Positions 45,485 through 53,220 of a stretch of DNA of 64,000 nucleotides are shown here, one piece after another. The first letter of the stretch is position 1. Every line of letters starts with the position of its first letter. A program made the translations under genes and the position numbers. The stretch is taken from contig NZ_SPMY01000016.1 in the NCBI RefSeq assembly GCF_012939955.1, positions 1 through 64,000 of the forward strand. The letters are read 5' to 3'. The notes beneath the pieces were generated by a model. The model saw only the letters and a program-made list of their open reading frames with translations. It ran no database searches and was not told where the DNA came from. The stretch is from Candidatus Accumulibacter phosphatis (GTDB lineage Bacteria > Pseudomonadota > Gammaproteobacteria > Burkholderiales > Rhodocyclaceae).

Positions 45485-46665
45485 CGCATGCGGCGCACAA
45501 CCACCGCGACCACACACCACAGGGCTACCGGCAACCAGTCGAGCACCTGCGCCCCGGCAGCGGCAGCACCGCCGGAAGCGGCCAGCCCGATGCGTGAAAA
45601 AGCCGCCACCGCCAGTGTCGCCATCAAGGCGCCGGTATGGCGGCCGGTGTGCATGGGATTGCCGCTCTCGGCGGCCAGACCGATGGAAGCGCAGAGGATG
45701 GCGGCCCAGAAGATCCCGGCGACAAACTGACTCAGCAGCAAGGCCGCCAGCGAGACGGCAAGCGCCGTGCCGGCCAGGGCCAGCGCACCGAGCGGACAGG
45801 CCACCCGCAGCACCTGCAGCGGGCCACGCGCACGCACCAGGCGGCCGACACCGAGCAGACCGAAGCTGAAGCCGATCCAGAAGACCGGCATCAGCCACGG
45901 CAGCAGCGCCGGGTCCGCCAGCCGCTTGAACTGCACCGCCGAGTTGAGCACCGAGTGCACCTGCTGGCCGAAGGCGAGCAACAAGGCGAGCAGCAGCAGG
46001 AAGGCCCACGAGGCCTTTGCCCCACCGGCCGCTGTCTGTAAGGCCTCTGCCGCGGCCAGCGTCGGCGCTGCCGCCGGCAAGCGCCGCTCGACATAGACCA
46101 GAGCCAGCGCGGAAGCAGCCACTGCCAGGGCGCTGAGCAGGAACGGCAGCGCCGGATCCACCCCCTTGAGAACGATCGCCAGGTAAGGTGCCAGTGCCGA
46201 CGCCAGCGCCAGCCCAAGCAACTGGATGCCCGCCAGGCGCGGCAGCGTCGCCCGCCCCGCGTAGCGCGAAAGCAGCACGTACGGCGGCGCCCGCAGGGCC
46301 GACGAGGTCGCCACCCAGACGCTGATGGCCAACAGGAAGAAGATCGGCGTTGCGGCCAGCCAGGGCATCAGCAGCATCGCCAGCGCCGAAATCGCCGACA
46401 GCAGCACCAGCAGCGGCCCGATCCTGCGCAGCGCCGCACGCGCCCGATCGACGGCCACCCCCATCCACCAGTCGGCCAGCGCAAAGATCAACTGGTCAGC
46501 GGCAATGATCCACGGCAGATAGCGCTTGTCGATACCGCCGCGCGCCAGCAATTCGGGAAGAAAAATGACATAGACCACCCAACTCAGCGCAAAGAAAAAC
46601 TCCACTCCTGCCAAGAACCAGGCAGCGCGGGTGTCGCCAAGGGGGGATGAGGCAGTCATGCGCAT
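45481..46665 (-). CDS. MFS transporter
   Basis: 394 residues with twelve predicted helices. AADQLIFALADWWMGVAVDR is the loop 2-3 region typical of MFS. The second half begins about residue 220 (ASWAFLLLLALLLAFGQQV). No substrate-specific motif recognised. The stop codon is supplied by the terminal bases of the adjacent dispersed repeat, and the C-terminus ends bluntly as VVVRRMR, so the original C-terminus may have been altered by the insertion. Confidence 0.83.
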   Translation of the reverse strand: MRMTASSPLGDTRAAWFLAGVEFFFALSWVVYVIFLPELLARGGIDKRYLPWIIAADQLIFALADWWMGVAVDRARAALRRIGPLLVLLSAISALAMLLMPWLAATPIFFLLAISVWVATSSALRAPPYVLLSRYAGRATLPRLAGIQLLGLALASALAPYLAIVLKGVDPALPFLLSALAVAASALALVYVERRLPAAAPTLAAAEALQTAAGGAKASWAFLLLLALLLAFGQQVHSVLNSAVQFKRLADPALLPWLMPVFWIGFSFGLLGVGRLVRARGPLQVLRVACPLGALALAGTALAVSLAALLLSQFVAGIFWAAILCASIGLAAESGNPMHTGRHTGALMATLAVAAFSRIGLAASGGAAAAGAQVLDWLPVALWCVVAVVVRRMR

Positions 46666-46824
46666 AATCGTGGCATGAAAATCCGCGTCGCGAAACGTCG
46701 TTTTTGCTTCTCACAGCAGATCAGCACTTACGGCGATTGAGCACTCGGCCACCTGCTCGCCTGGCCCCAGACCTTTTCTCTCGACGCCAGCCGCGTAGGC
46801 GCTGCCCTGCCCGGCCCCGTCGCC

Positions 46825-47088
46825 TCAGCGCTGGCGCAAGGGGTCAAGCAATCCGGAGAGGCCGTTGTGGTCGAGCTCGTGCATCAGCGCCAGGAGCTGG
46901 CCGAGCTTGCCCGGTGGGAATCCTTCGCGGGCGAACCAGTTCAGGTAATTGCCCGGCAGGTCGGCGATCAAACGGCCCTTGTACTTGCCGTAGGGCATGC
47001 TCCAGGTGAGCAGCAGTTGCAGGTCGTCGGGATTCACTTGCCGCTCAGCGCATTGACTCGTCGCGTCGTCGCGTCGTCGCGTTGTCAA
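46825..47088 (-). CDS. DUF3820 family protein
   Basis: 70-87 residues. NPDDLQLLLTWSMPYGKYKG, RLIADLPGNYLNWFAREGFP and KLGQLLALMHELDHNGL cover the whole DUF3820 (putative quorum-sensing-regulated virulence factor) domain. Starts: TTG at 47088, which overlaps the pepD stop as TTGA, or GTG at 47037 just before NPDDLQ. The first 17 codons (MTTRRRDDATSQC) derive from a CGTCGTCG microsatellite, so the GTG is more natural. Function unknown; co-transcribed with pepD. Confidence 0.8.
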   Translation of the reverse strand: MTTRRRDDATSQCAERQVNPDDLQLLLTWSMPYGKYKGRLIADLPGNYLNWFAREGFPPGKLGQLLALMHELDHNGLSGLLDPLRQR

Positions 47089-47152
47089 GCCATCGACTCG
47101 GCGACGCGGACGCGCAGCAAGTCATCGCTCGCATCGCTCGCATCGCTCGCGG
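47059..47152. repeat. Two microsatellites at the pepD-DUF3820 junction
   Basis: CGCGTCGT-type 8-base units at 47059-47083 and three 9-base units GCATCGCTC at 47121-47149. The second lies in pepD and encodes ASDASDASDD near its C-terminus. Confidence 0.75.
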
Positions 47153-48632
47153 CGCCGGCGCCGACAGCCGCCAGAATCGCCGTCAGGAGTTGCCAGGCGC
47201 GTCCGACCGATTCGATCTCGACACGCTCACCCGGCGCGTGCGCGCCGCGGATGGTCGGCCCGAAGGAAACCATGTCCAGACCCGGGTAGCGAGCGGCGAT
47301 GAGACCACACTCGAGACCGGCGTGAATCACCTGCACCGTCGATTCAGCGCCGAATTGCCGCCAGTAGACCGACTGGCACAACGCGAGCAGGGGCGAAGCC
47401 GGATTTGGCGTCCAGCCCGGATAGTGGCCGGCTTTTTCGGCGGCCGTTCCCGACAGGGCGAAAAGCGCCACGATCTCGTCAGCGAGGGCGCTGCTGCCGC
47501 TCTCGATCAGCGAGCGGACCATGAAATTGCAGCCGCCGCGGCTCGGCGTGATGGCCACCATGCCGAGATTGTTCGAGGTCTCGACCACGCCCTCGACGCT
47601 CAAACTGCGGCGGCGCACTCCGTGCGGCGCGGCAGCGAGCGACGCCAGCCAGATGAATTGATCGCCTGGAGACATCACTTCCTCAACCGAGGCCGCGGTG
47701 AAGTCAATTTCCAGCGCCTCGTCGACGCCCCGCAATTCCTCGCGCAGCAAGGACTGCCACGCCACTAGGCTGGCTGCCAGGGCATCGCCATCGCGGACCG
47801 GCACGGCCAGCGTCGCCGAGGCTTCCCTGGGCAGGGCATTGCGGGCCGACCCCCCATTCAGTTCCGCCAGGCGAAGCGGAAAGCGGCTCTCCAGATCACG
47901 CAGCACGCGCACCAGCAGTTTGATGGCGTTGCCGCGCTCGGCGTCGATATCGATACCCGAATGTCCACCGCGCAGGCCGCGCAAATCGATGCGCCAAGCC
48001 GTGAAACCGGCTGGCAGAGCTTCCGCGCGACCATCGCGGTGCACATTGACGTCCAACCCGCCGGCGCAGCCGAGATAGAACTCGCCCCACTCCTCGGTAT
48101 CCAGGTTGAGCAGCAGCCGACCCTGCAGCAAGCCGCCCTGCAGACCGTGCGCGCCACCCATGCCAGCTTCCTCGTCGACGGTCAGCAGCGCTTCGAGCGG
48201 CCCATGCGTCAGCGAGTCATCCGCGAAGGCGGCCAGGATCAGGGCCACGCCAATGCCGTTGTCGGCTCCCAGCGTCGTCTCCTCGGCCAGCAGCCAGCCA
48301 TCGCGGCACAGCGGTTGAATCGGATCGCGGGAGAAATCGTGCGCGCTGCCGGTATTCTTCTCGCAGACCATATCCAGGTGCGCCTGCAGAACGACGCCCG
48401 GCGCCTCTTCCATGCCGCGGCTGGCCGCTTTGCGGAGCAGGAGGTTGCCGGCCGCATCGACCGTCGCCGACAGCCCCCTGGCCAGCGCCCAGTTCTGAAT
48501 CTCGTCGCGCAAGCCCCCTTCCGCTTTCGACTGGCGCGGAATACGGCACAGCGCGGAAAAATGCGCCCAGACGGCGGCCGGCTCGAGGGTGGAGAAAACG
48601 GGGTCGATACGTCCAGGGAAGCTGTTGTTCAT
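47085..48632 (-). CDS. pepD: Aminoacyl-histidine dipeptidase (cytosol non-specific dipeptidase, M20C)
   Basis: 515 residues. Zinc ligands: VVLQAHLDMVCEK (His, Asp), LGADNGIGVA (bridging Asp), TVDEEAGMGGAHGL (catalytic Glu-Glu) and the C-terminal His of IHAGLECGLIAARYPGLDM. The substrate-binding lid domain sits in the middle. It hydrolyses Xaa-His and other dipeptides in the cytoplasm. The ATG at 48632 (MNNSFPGRIDPVFSTLEPAA) is the family start. The C-terminal tail holds a microsatellite-encoded ASDASDASDD segment that may vary in length. Confidence 0.93.
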   Translation of the reverse strand: MNNSFPGRIDPVFSTLEPAAVWAHFSALCRIPRQSKAEGGLRDEIQNWALARGLSATVDAAGNLLLRKAASRGMEEAPGVVLQAHLDMVCEKNTGSAHDFSRDPIQPLCRDGWLLAEETTLGADNGIGVALILAAFADDSLTHGPLEALLTVDEEAGMGGAHGLQGGLLQGRLLLNLDTEEWGEFYLGCAGGLDVNVHRDGRAEALPAGFTAWRIDLRGLRGGHSGIDIDAERGNAIKLLVRVLRDLESRFPLRLAELNGGSARNALPREASATLAVPVRDGDALAASLVAWQSLLREELRGVDEALEIDFTAASVEEVMSPGDQFIWLASLAAAPHGVRRRSLSVEGVVETSNNLGMVAITPSRGGCNFMVRSLIESGSSALADEIVALFALSGTAAEKAGHYPGWTPNPASPLLALCQSVYWRQFGAESTVQVIHAGLECGLIAARYPGLDMVSFGPTIRGAHAPGERVEIESVGRAWQLLTAILAAVGAGAASDASDASDDLLRVRVAESMA

Positions 48633-48829
48633 GGCGGATGAGCGCGTCTTGGCGCCAGGAAATGTGTGGCGTGCAGGATACGCGCTCCTGGCCTGCGCTT
48701 CCAGATGCCTGAAGCCTGATTCTTGCCTGCGGATTCGCGTCCGCGTCCTGCCCGAAGCTCGCTGCTCAAGGACGCCCCCTTGCCGAAGCCTTAGAATTGG
48801 CGAACAACAACGCCCCACAGGAGCCCGGA

Positions 48830-49498
48830 TTGGAGCACAGCACGCCGAATCGAGATCAGCACAAGCAGGCCACGGTCATCCTGGTGCACGGCCTGTGGAC
48901 GCCGGCCGCCGTTTTCGCTCTGCACAGCCATTGGCTCAAGCGCCACGCTTACCGCACGCGACGTTTCGGCTACCCCAGCGTGCGCGCGACGCTGACGCAG
49001 AACGCGCAGGCGCTAAAGACCTTTGTCGCGGCAACGACCGCCAGCGAGATCCACCTCGTCGGCCACAGCATGGGTGGCCTGATCATCCTCGACCTCCTCG
49101 CGCAAGCACCCGACCCACGCCTGCGCCGGGCGGTCTTTCTCGGCACACCCAGCCTCGACAGTCACTGCGCGCGCCGGCTGGCCAGGATGGCCGGAATGCC
49201 AACACTGCTTGGCCGCTCGATCATGGAATGGTTGTCGCGGCCAACGGCGACCAGCGTCTTGCCGCAGTCATCGATCCCGATCGGCGTGCTTGCCGGCACG
49301 CGCAGCGTCGGCCTGGGGCGCATCGTGCCCAGCCTGCCACAGCCCAATGATGGCGTCGTCAGCGTGGCGGAAACGCGCCTGCCCGGTGCCGCCGACTTCA
49401 TCACCCTGCCGGTCGCACACTCGGAAATGCTCGCCTCACGTGCCTGTGCGGCACAGATCGTTTCTTTTCTGGAGACGGGTCGCTTTCGGCATGATTGA
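48830..49498 (+). CDS. Alpha/beta hydrolase (lipase/PGAP1-like esterase)
   Basis: 222 residues. VILVHGLWTPAAVF gives the oxyanion HG, LVGHSMGGLIILDLL the nucleophile elbow GHSMG, and the C-terminal VAHSEMLASR the catalytic His; the Asp is in PQPNDGVVSV. The TTG at 48830 has AGGAG seven bases upstream. It ends 8 bases inside the next gene. Probable cytoplasmic esterase/lipase; substrate unknown. Confidence 0.85.
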   Translation: MEHSTPNRDQHKQATVILVHGLWTPAAVFALHSHWLKRHAYRTRRFGYPSVRATLTQNAQALKTFVAATTASEIHLVGHSMGGLIILDLLAQAPDPRLRRAVFLGTPSLDSHCARRLARMAGMPTLLGRSIMEWLSRPTATSVLPQSSIPIGVLAGTRSVGLGRIVPSLPQPNDGVVSVAETRLPGAADFITLPVAHSEMLASRACAAQIVSFLETGRFRHD

Positions 49499-50651
49499 CC
49501 GACGGCTTGGAAACACGGTCTTGCTGCCATTGCTGGCCGCCTTGCTGCTTGGCTGCGGCAACGCCGGCTACTACGCGCAGGCGGTCGGCGGACACCTGGC
49601 CGTGATGCGTGCCACGACACCGATCGACGCGCTGTTGCACGACCCGGCCGACGATCCGCGCCTGAAAAGCCGCTTGCAGGAGGCGCAAGAGATACGCGAC
49701 TTCGCCAGCCGCGAACTGGCACTGCCCGAGAACGGCAGCTATCGCAACTACGCCGACCTCGGTCGCCCCTACGTGGTATGGAACGTCTTCGCCGCACCCG
49801 AACTGTCGCTGCAGGCCAAGACCTGGTGCCTGTGGATGGTCGGCTGCGTCAGTTACCGCGGCTACTACGAGCAGCACGCAGCGGAAGAGCTCGCCGCCGA
49901 GCTGCGCGAGCAGGGTTACGACACCTATGTCGCCGGCGTCCCGGCCTACTCCACGCTCGGCTATTTCGACGACCCGCTGCTGAACACTTTCCTGCGCTTC
50001 GGCACGCCGGAAGTGGCACGCATCGTCTTTCACGAACTGGCCCACCAGCAGCTCTTCGTAAAGGACGATTCACTGTTCAACGAATCCTTCGCCACCGCCG
50101 TGGAAAACGAAGGCATGCGCCGCTGGCTGGCGGCAAACGCAGCCCCCGAGCAGCGCGCTGTCTTCGAGACGCAGCGGGCACGCAAGGCGGCCTTGGCGGC
50201 GTTGATGCGGGCGTATCGCGAAAAGTTTCGCGTGCTCTATGAGGCTGACGGTGCTGACAGCACTCGCCCGACCGTCGAGCAGCGCGCGGCCAAGGCGGCG
50301 CTGTTCGACGACCTGCGGCGCGACTACGCCGAACTGAAGACCAGCTGGGGCGGCTACGCCGGCTATGACCGGTTCTTTGCCGACGACCTGAACAACGCCA
50401 AACTGGTATCGCTCGCCCTCTACAACGAGTTGGTGCCGGCCTTCGAGGTCCTGCTCGCGCAGCAGGATTACGATCTGCCGCAGTTCTACCAACGCGTCGC
50501 CGAGCTGGCAGCGCTCGACAAGGCGGCTCGACGTGAAGCGCTGATGCAGCTCCTGCCGGCAGCCAATGAAGCCAGGCAGGCACAAGGCCGAGTAACGGTC
50601 ATCGTTCCCGCCACAAAAGGCATCAGCAGAGGCAAGAGCGCTGCGCAGTGA
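49491..50651 (+). CDS. Aminopeptidase-family lipoprotein (PF10023 type)
   Basis: 386 residues. A lipoprotein signal ends LLAALLLGC with Cys as the lipidated residue. The zinc motif HELAHQQLF (HExxH) near residue 183 is followed by FNESFATAVENEG with the third ligand Glu. YYAQAVGGHLAVM and PYVVWNVFAAPE match the predicted aminopeptidase family. It starts within the end of the upstream hydrolase gene (8-base overlap), so the two are translationally coupled. It probably sits on the periplasmic face of a membrane. Confidence 0.88.
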   Translation: MIDRRLGNTVLLPLLAALLLGCGNAGYYAQAVGGHLAVMRATTPIDALLHDPADDPRLKSRLQEAQEIRDFASRELALPENGSYRNYADLGRPYVVWNVFAAPELSLQAKTWCLWMVGCVSYRGYYEQHAAEELAAELREQGYDTYVAGVPAYSTLGYFDDPLLNTFLRFGTPEVARIVFHELAHQQLFVKDDSLFNESFATAVENEGMRRWLAANAAPEQRAVFETQRARKAALAALMRAYREKFRVLYEADGADSTRPTVEQRAAKAALFDDLRRDYAELKTSWGGYAGYDRFFADDLNNAKLVSLALYNELVPAFEVLLAQQDYDLPQFYQRVAELAALDKAARREALMQLLPAANEARQAQGRVTVIVPATKGISRGKSAAQ

Positions 50652-50771
50652 ATAGAGCATTGATCCGCGGCAGTCCTCGGCGCGACCTCCCTTGCCACCG
50701 TTACACGCAACAGGCGAGCCTTTCGGAGTGGCGCGACCGAGGCAGAGGCTTCCCGATAGCCAGACAGGGTG

Positions 50772-50791
50772 CTATCCTCTTAAGCGGATAG
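50772..50791. promoter_or_regulatory. Inverted repeat upstream of toxin-antitoxin pair
   Basis: CTATCC-TCTTAAGC-GGATAG, 26 bases before the antitoxin start. A typical place for an autoregulatory operator of a ribbon-helix-helix antitoxin. Confidence 0.55.
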
Positions 50792-50815
50792 ATGCTTATA
50801 CACGGATGAGAGCCA

Positions 50816-51088
50816 ATGGCCAACGAAGACACTACGCGGCTAACCGTTACCTTCTCGCGAGAAACGGACCTCGCCTTACGGGCTTTCCTCGGGGCTCAGG
50901 GAATGCGCAAGGGCGACCTTTCCAAGTTCATCGAGGACGCAGTGCGCTGGCGAATGTTCGACCAGGCGGTTCAAGGCATGAAAGCTCGCAACGCTGATAT
51001 CGACCCTGACGACCTGCAAGCAGCGATTGACGAGGCCTGCGCCACAGTACGCGAAGAAATGTGGCCGACCCCAGTGAAGGATTCGTAG
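50816..51088 (+). CDS. Ribbon-helix-helix antitoxin
   Basis: 90 residues. The N-terminus (TTRLTVTFSRETDLALRAFL) forms the beta strand and helix of an Arc/MetJ-type ribbon-helix-helix DNA-binding fold. The C-terminal half (DDLQAAIDEACATVREEMW) is helical and likely wraps the toxin. It is five bases upstream of the PIN-domain gene. Expected role: neutralises the PIN RNase and represses the operon through the inverted repeat at 50772. Confidence 0.82.
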   Translation: MANEDTTRLTVTFSRETDLALRAFLGAQGMRKGDLSKFIEDAVRWRMFDQAVQGMKARNADIDPDDLQAAIDEACATVREEMWPTPVKDS

Positions 51089-51093
51089 TTGGA

Positions 51094-51507
51094 ATGCGCT
51101 TGATTCTCGACACCAACATACTTATCGCAGCACTGATCACGCGCGGTACGCCACCCGATCAGCTGTATAAGGCATGGCGGGACGGCCAGTTCACCCTTAT
51201 TACCTCAGAGCTGCAAATCGAAGAAATCCGCCGCGTCACGCGTCGCGACGGAATCCGCTTCCGAATTCACCCTGCAGAGGCAGGCCGATTGGTCAACGAT
51301 CTCCGCCGCTTGGCAGTGACCGTCGAGAACCTGCCGACCATAGACATTTCACCAGACCCCTACGACAATTTTCTATTGGCGATGGCCCAGGCAGGACAAG
51401 TCGACGTTCTGGTTACCGGTGACAAGCGAGACCTACTCGCCCTCTCACGCCATCAGCGGACGCACATCCTGACCGCACGCGAGGCTCTTGTTTTTCTGAA
51501 GAGCTAA
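51094..51507 (+). CDS. PIN-domain toxin (VapC-like, COG1569)
   Basis: 137 residues. The PIN acidic residues are visible: Asp in LILDTNILIAAL, Glu in SELQIEEIRR, Asp in PDPYDNFLLAMA and Asp in VTGDKRDLLAL. It is a predicted Mg2+-dependent RNase. The ATG at 51094 gives MRLILDTN, the usual start; a GTG at 51061 overlaps the antitoxin. The TAA stop (51505-51507) is formed by the first bases of a dispersed repeat, directly after the last codons FLKS. Confidence 0.87.
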   Translation: MRLILDTNILIAALITRGTPPDQLYKAWRDGQFTLITSELQIEEIRRVTRRDGIRFRIHPAEAGRLVNDLRRLAVTVENLPTIDISPDPYDNFLLAMAQAGQVDVLVTGDKRDLLALSRHQRTHILTAREALVFLKS

Positions 51508-51634
51508 CGGTCATGACATGTCGAGACACCCCTGATGATGAAAGCCATGACCGTTTTCCCTCTTCCCCTGACCCTTCTCCCGCGAGGGGAGAAGGGAGTT
51601 TCGTAAGTCGCATTCGCGACTTTCACATCAAACG
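51505..51634. repeat. Dispersed repeat copy (A-B, reverse orientation)
   Basis: Begins TAACGGTCATGACATGTCGA, which supplies the PIN toxin stop. Module B with GACCCTTCTCCCGCGAGGGG and GCGACTTTCACATC follows. Confidence 0.9.
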
Positions 51635-51683
51635 GTGCAAAATGGCCGATTGCACTCATTCGGCATGTTTTTACAACAGCCCT

Positions 51684-52625
51684 TCAGGGTGCCTTCGGAA
51701 TGAGTGCCGCGCCCAGCCAGGCGTTTGTCGTGCAGAGGTTCTTGGTCAGATCTGGGGTGAGTCGGGCGACGGCGGTGGCGGCAGCAGAGAGCGGGATATG
51801 CTTCGAGGCGCAGAGCGCCAGACGGCGCGTGAGCGTCGGGTTGTCGACGGGAACGGCACACAGCGTGCCGGCCGCCAGTTCATGCTGCAAGGGCATCACC
51901 GGCAGCAGGGTGTGACCGAGGCCGGCGAGCAAAGTCGTGCGCAGGATGCTGACCGAGCTGATGTCGGCGATGACGTTCGGCCCCGCTAGCCCATGCGCGC
52001 GCGCCGCCGCCTCGATGATCGGGCGCACGCCGTGTGGATTGGCGGGCAGGATCAAAGGCAGCAGCAGAGCCTGCTGCAAGCTCACCGCCGCCTGCGGGCG
52101 ATCCGCTGCCGAGGCGGGCGAAATCAAGGCCAGAGCTTCGTCGAGCAGGTACTCGCAGGCAAACTCGGCGATGCTGCCGTCGTCGAACAACAGGGCCAGG
52201 TTGATCTGGCCGCTGCGCAGTTGCTGGACGAGGTTGCCTGTCAGCTCTTCCGTCAGTTCGAGTTCGACCTTCGGCAAGTGCTGGCGGACGGCCTGCAGTA
52301 ACGGCAAGGCCAGTGCATTCGAGGCACTGTGCGGTACGCCGAAAACGACCTTGCCGCTCGGATCGTCGGCGTTGTTGCGAACGCTGGCGATGGCGTCATC
52401 CACCTGCCGGAGGATGGCCGTGGCGTGAGCGAGGAAGATGCGGCCGGACTCGCTGAGTTCGACCCCACGCCGCGAGCGGTGGAGCAGGCGCGTCCCCAGC
52501 TCTGCTTCGAGCTGCGCGAGCTGATGGCTGAGCGCGGACTGGGCGACGAACACCTGCTCGGCCGCCTTCGAGAAGCTGCCGTGCTTGGCAATGGCCACGA
52601 AGTATCGCAACTGGCGGAGTTCCAT
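51684..52625 (-). CDS. LysR-family transcriptional regulator
   Basis: 313 residues. The N-terminal helix-turn-helix (MELRQLRYFVAIAKHGSFSK, then QSALSHQLAQLEAELGTRLL) is followed by a type 2 periplasmic-binding-like effector domain. The ATG at 52625 was chosen over an eight-codon extension because MELRQLRYF is the family start. The nearest divergent gene (DUF3300, 53221) is about 600 bases away, so the target is unclear. Most like the Nac/Cbl/TsaR-type general LysR group; effector not predictable. Confidence 0.9.
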   Translation of the reverse strand: MELRQLRYFVAIAKHGSFSKAAEQVFVAQSALSHQLAQLEAELGTRLLHRSRRGVELSESGRIFLAHATAILRQVDDAIASVRNNADDPSGKVVFGVPHSASNALALPLLQAVRQHLPKVELELTEELTGNLVQQLRSGQINLALLFDDGSIAEFACEYLLDEALALISPASAADRPQAAVSLQQALLLPLILPANPHGVRPIIEAAARAHGLAGPNVIADISSVSILRTTLLAGLGHTLLPVMPLQHELAAGTLCAVPVDNPTLTRRLALCASKHIPLSAAATAVARLTPDLTKNLCTTNAWLGAALIPKAP

Positions 52626-52649
52626 GGTGACGCAATGGTACACGTTCAA

Positions 52650-52667
52650 TCGTAATTCGAGATACGA
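52650..52667. promoter_or_regulatory. Probable LysR operator
   Basis: TCGTA-ATTCGAGA-TACGA, a perfect 5-bp inverted repeat with 8-base spacer, 24 bases upstream of the lysR start. The location fits autoregulation. Confidence 0.5.
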
Positions 52668-52785
52668 CTATCTCCATTCAATGTTTTTCAGATGCGCCGT
52701 GTTCGGGTCTAATAGGGCCATCTGACCAACGCGAACACCTGCAGCCACCCGCTGCCAGAACCCAGGCCCACCCGGCCACCGTTCG

Positions 52786-52886
52786 CCGAGGAAACACTTT
52801 CTACAGAAAGTGGGATCGCAAGGCTCTCAAGCCCGAGCCTGCTGACGGAAGCCAAGCAAAGGCCCGCATATGGCGGGCCTTTGCTG
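52786..52886 (+). ncRNA. Structured RNA candidate with terminator-like hairpin (GEMM-like fragment)
   Basis: CACTTTCT-AC-AGAAAGTG (52795-52812) is followed by GGATCGCAAGGCTC. The arrangement hairpin + GGAnCGCAAnGC resembles the P2 and tetraloop-receptor part of c-di-GMP-I riboswitches. A 13-bp stem, AGCAAAGGCCCGC / GCGGGCCTTTGCT (52855-52885), follows and could be a terminator. The 5' conserved CAAACC and the P3 strand are not convincing, so this is a weak call. Confidence 0.3.
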
Positions 52887-53220
52887 TTTCTGCGCGCATC
52901 GCTCCCGTTGGCGTGAACACTTCCGTGAGACCATTTGGCGTCGCCGCCCTGTCGACTGCGCGGGGGCCAGCGGCAATGGCAGGACGGGCGGTGGTCATGG
53001 CGAACGACGTGAAGCGATCCAGGAGCAAGGTTTGTCGCGGCGAGTCAGCTTTCATGGCCGTGCCTGCAAGCTTCACTGGTCGACTTGGCAAGCCCCCCCC
53101 GCAACGGATAAGCTAGACGAGCTAGTGGCTCGCCTGGCGGGCGCATCCTGCCCAAGCACAGTTGTATGTAACCCTTGTCGCTTCGCTCGTAAATCGTTGT
53201 TTTGTACCCGAGGATCCTTG

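Larger units (their letters stand above)
52626..53220. other. Long non-coding region upstream of DUF3300 gene with several structured elements
   Basis: No credible gene. It holds a LysR-type inverted repeat (52650), a pair TCAGATG/CATCTGA (52689-52727), and two strong hairpins at 52795-52812 and 52855-52885. GAGGA stands before the 53221 start. Confidence 0.6.

Noticed and set aside
52870-53220. N-terminal extension of the DUF3300 protein
   Set aside because: The extension is not protein-like and overlaps the strong hairpin; the ATG at 53221 begins a signal peptide and has GAGGA upstream.
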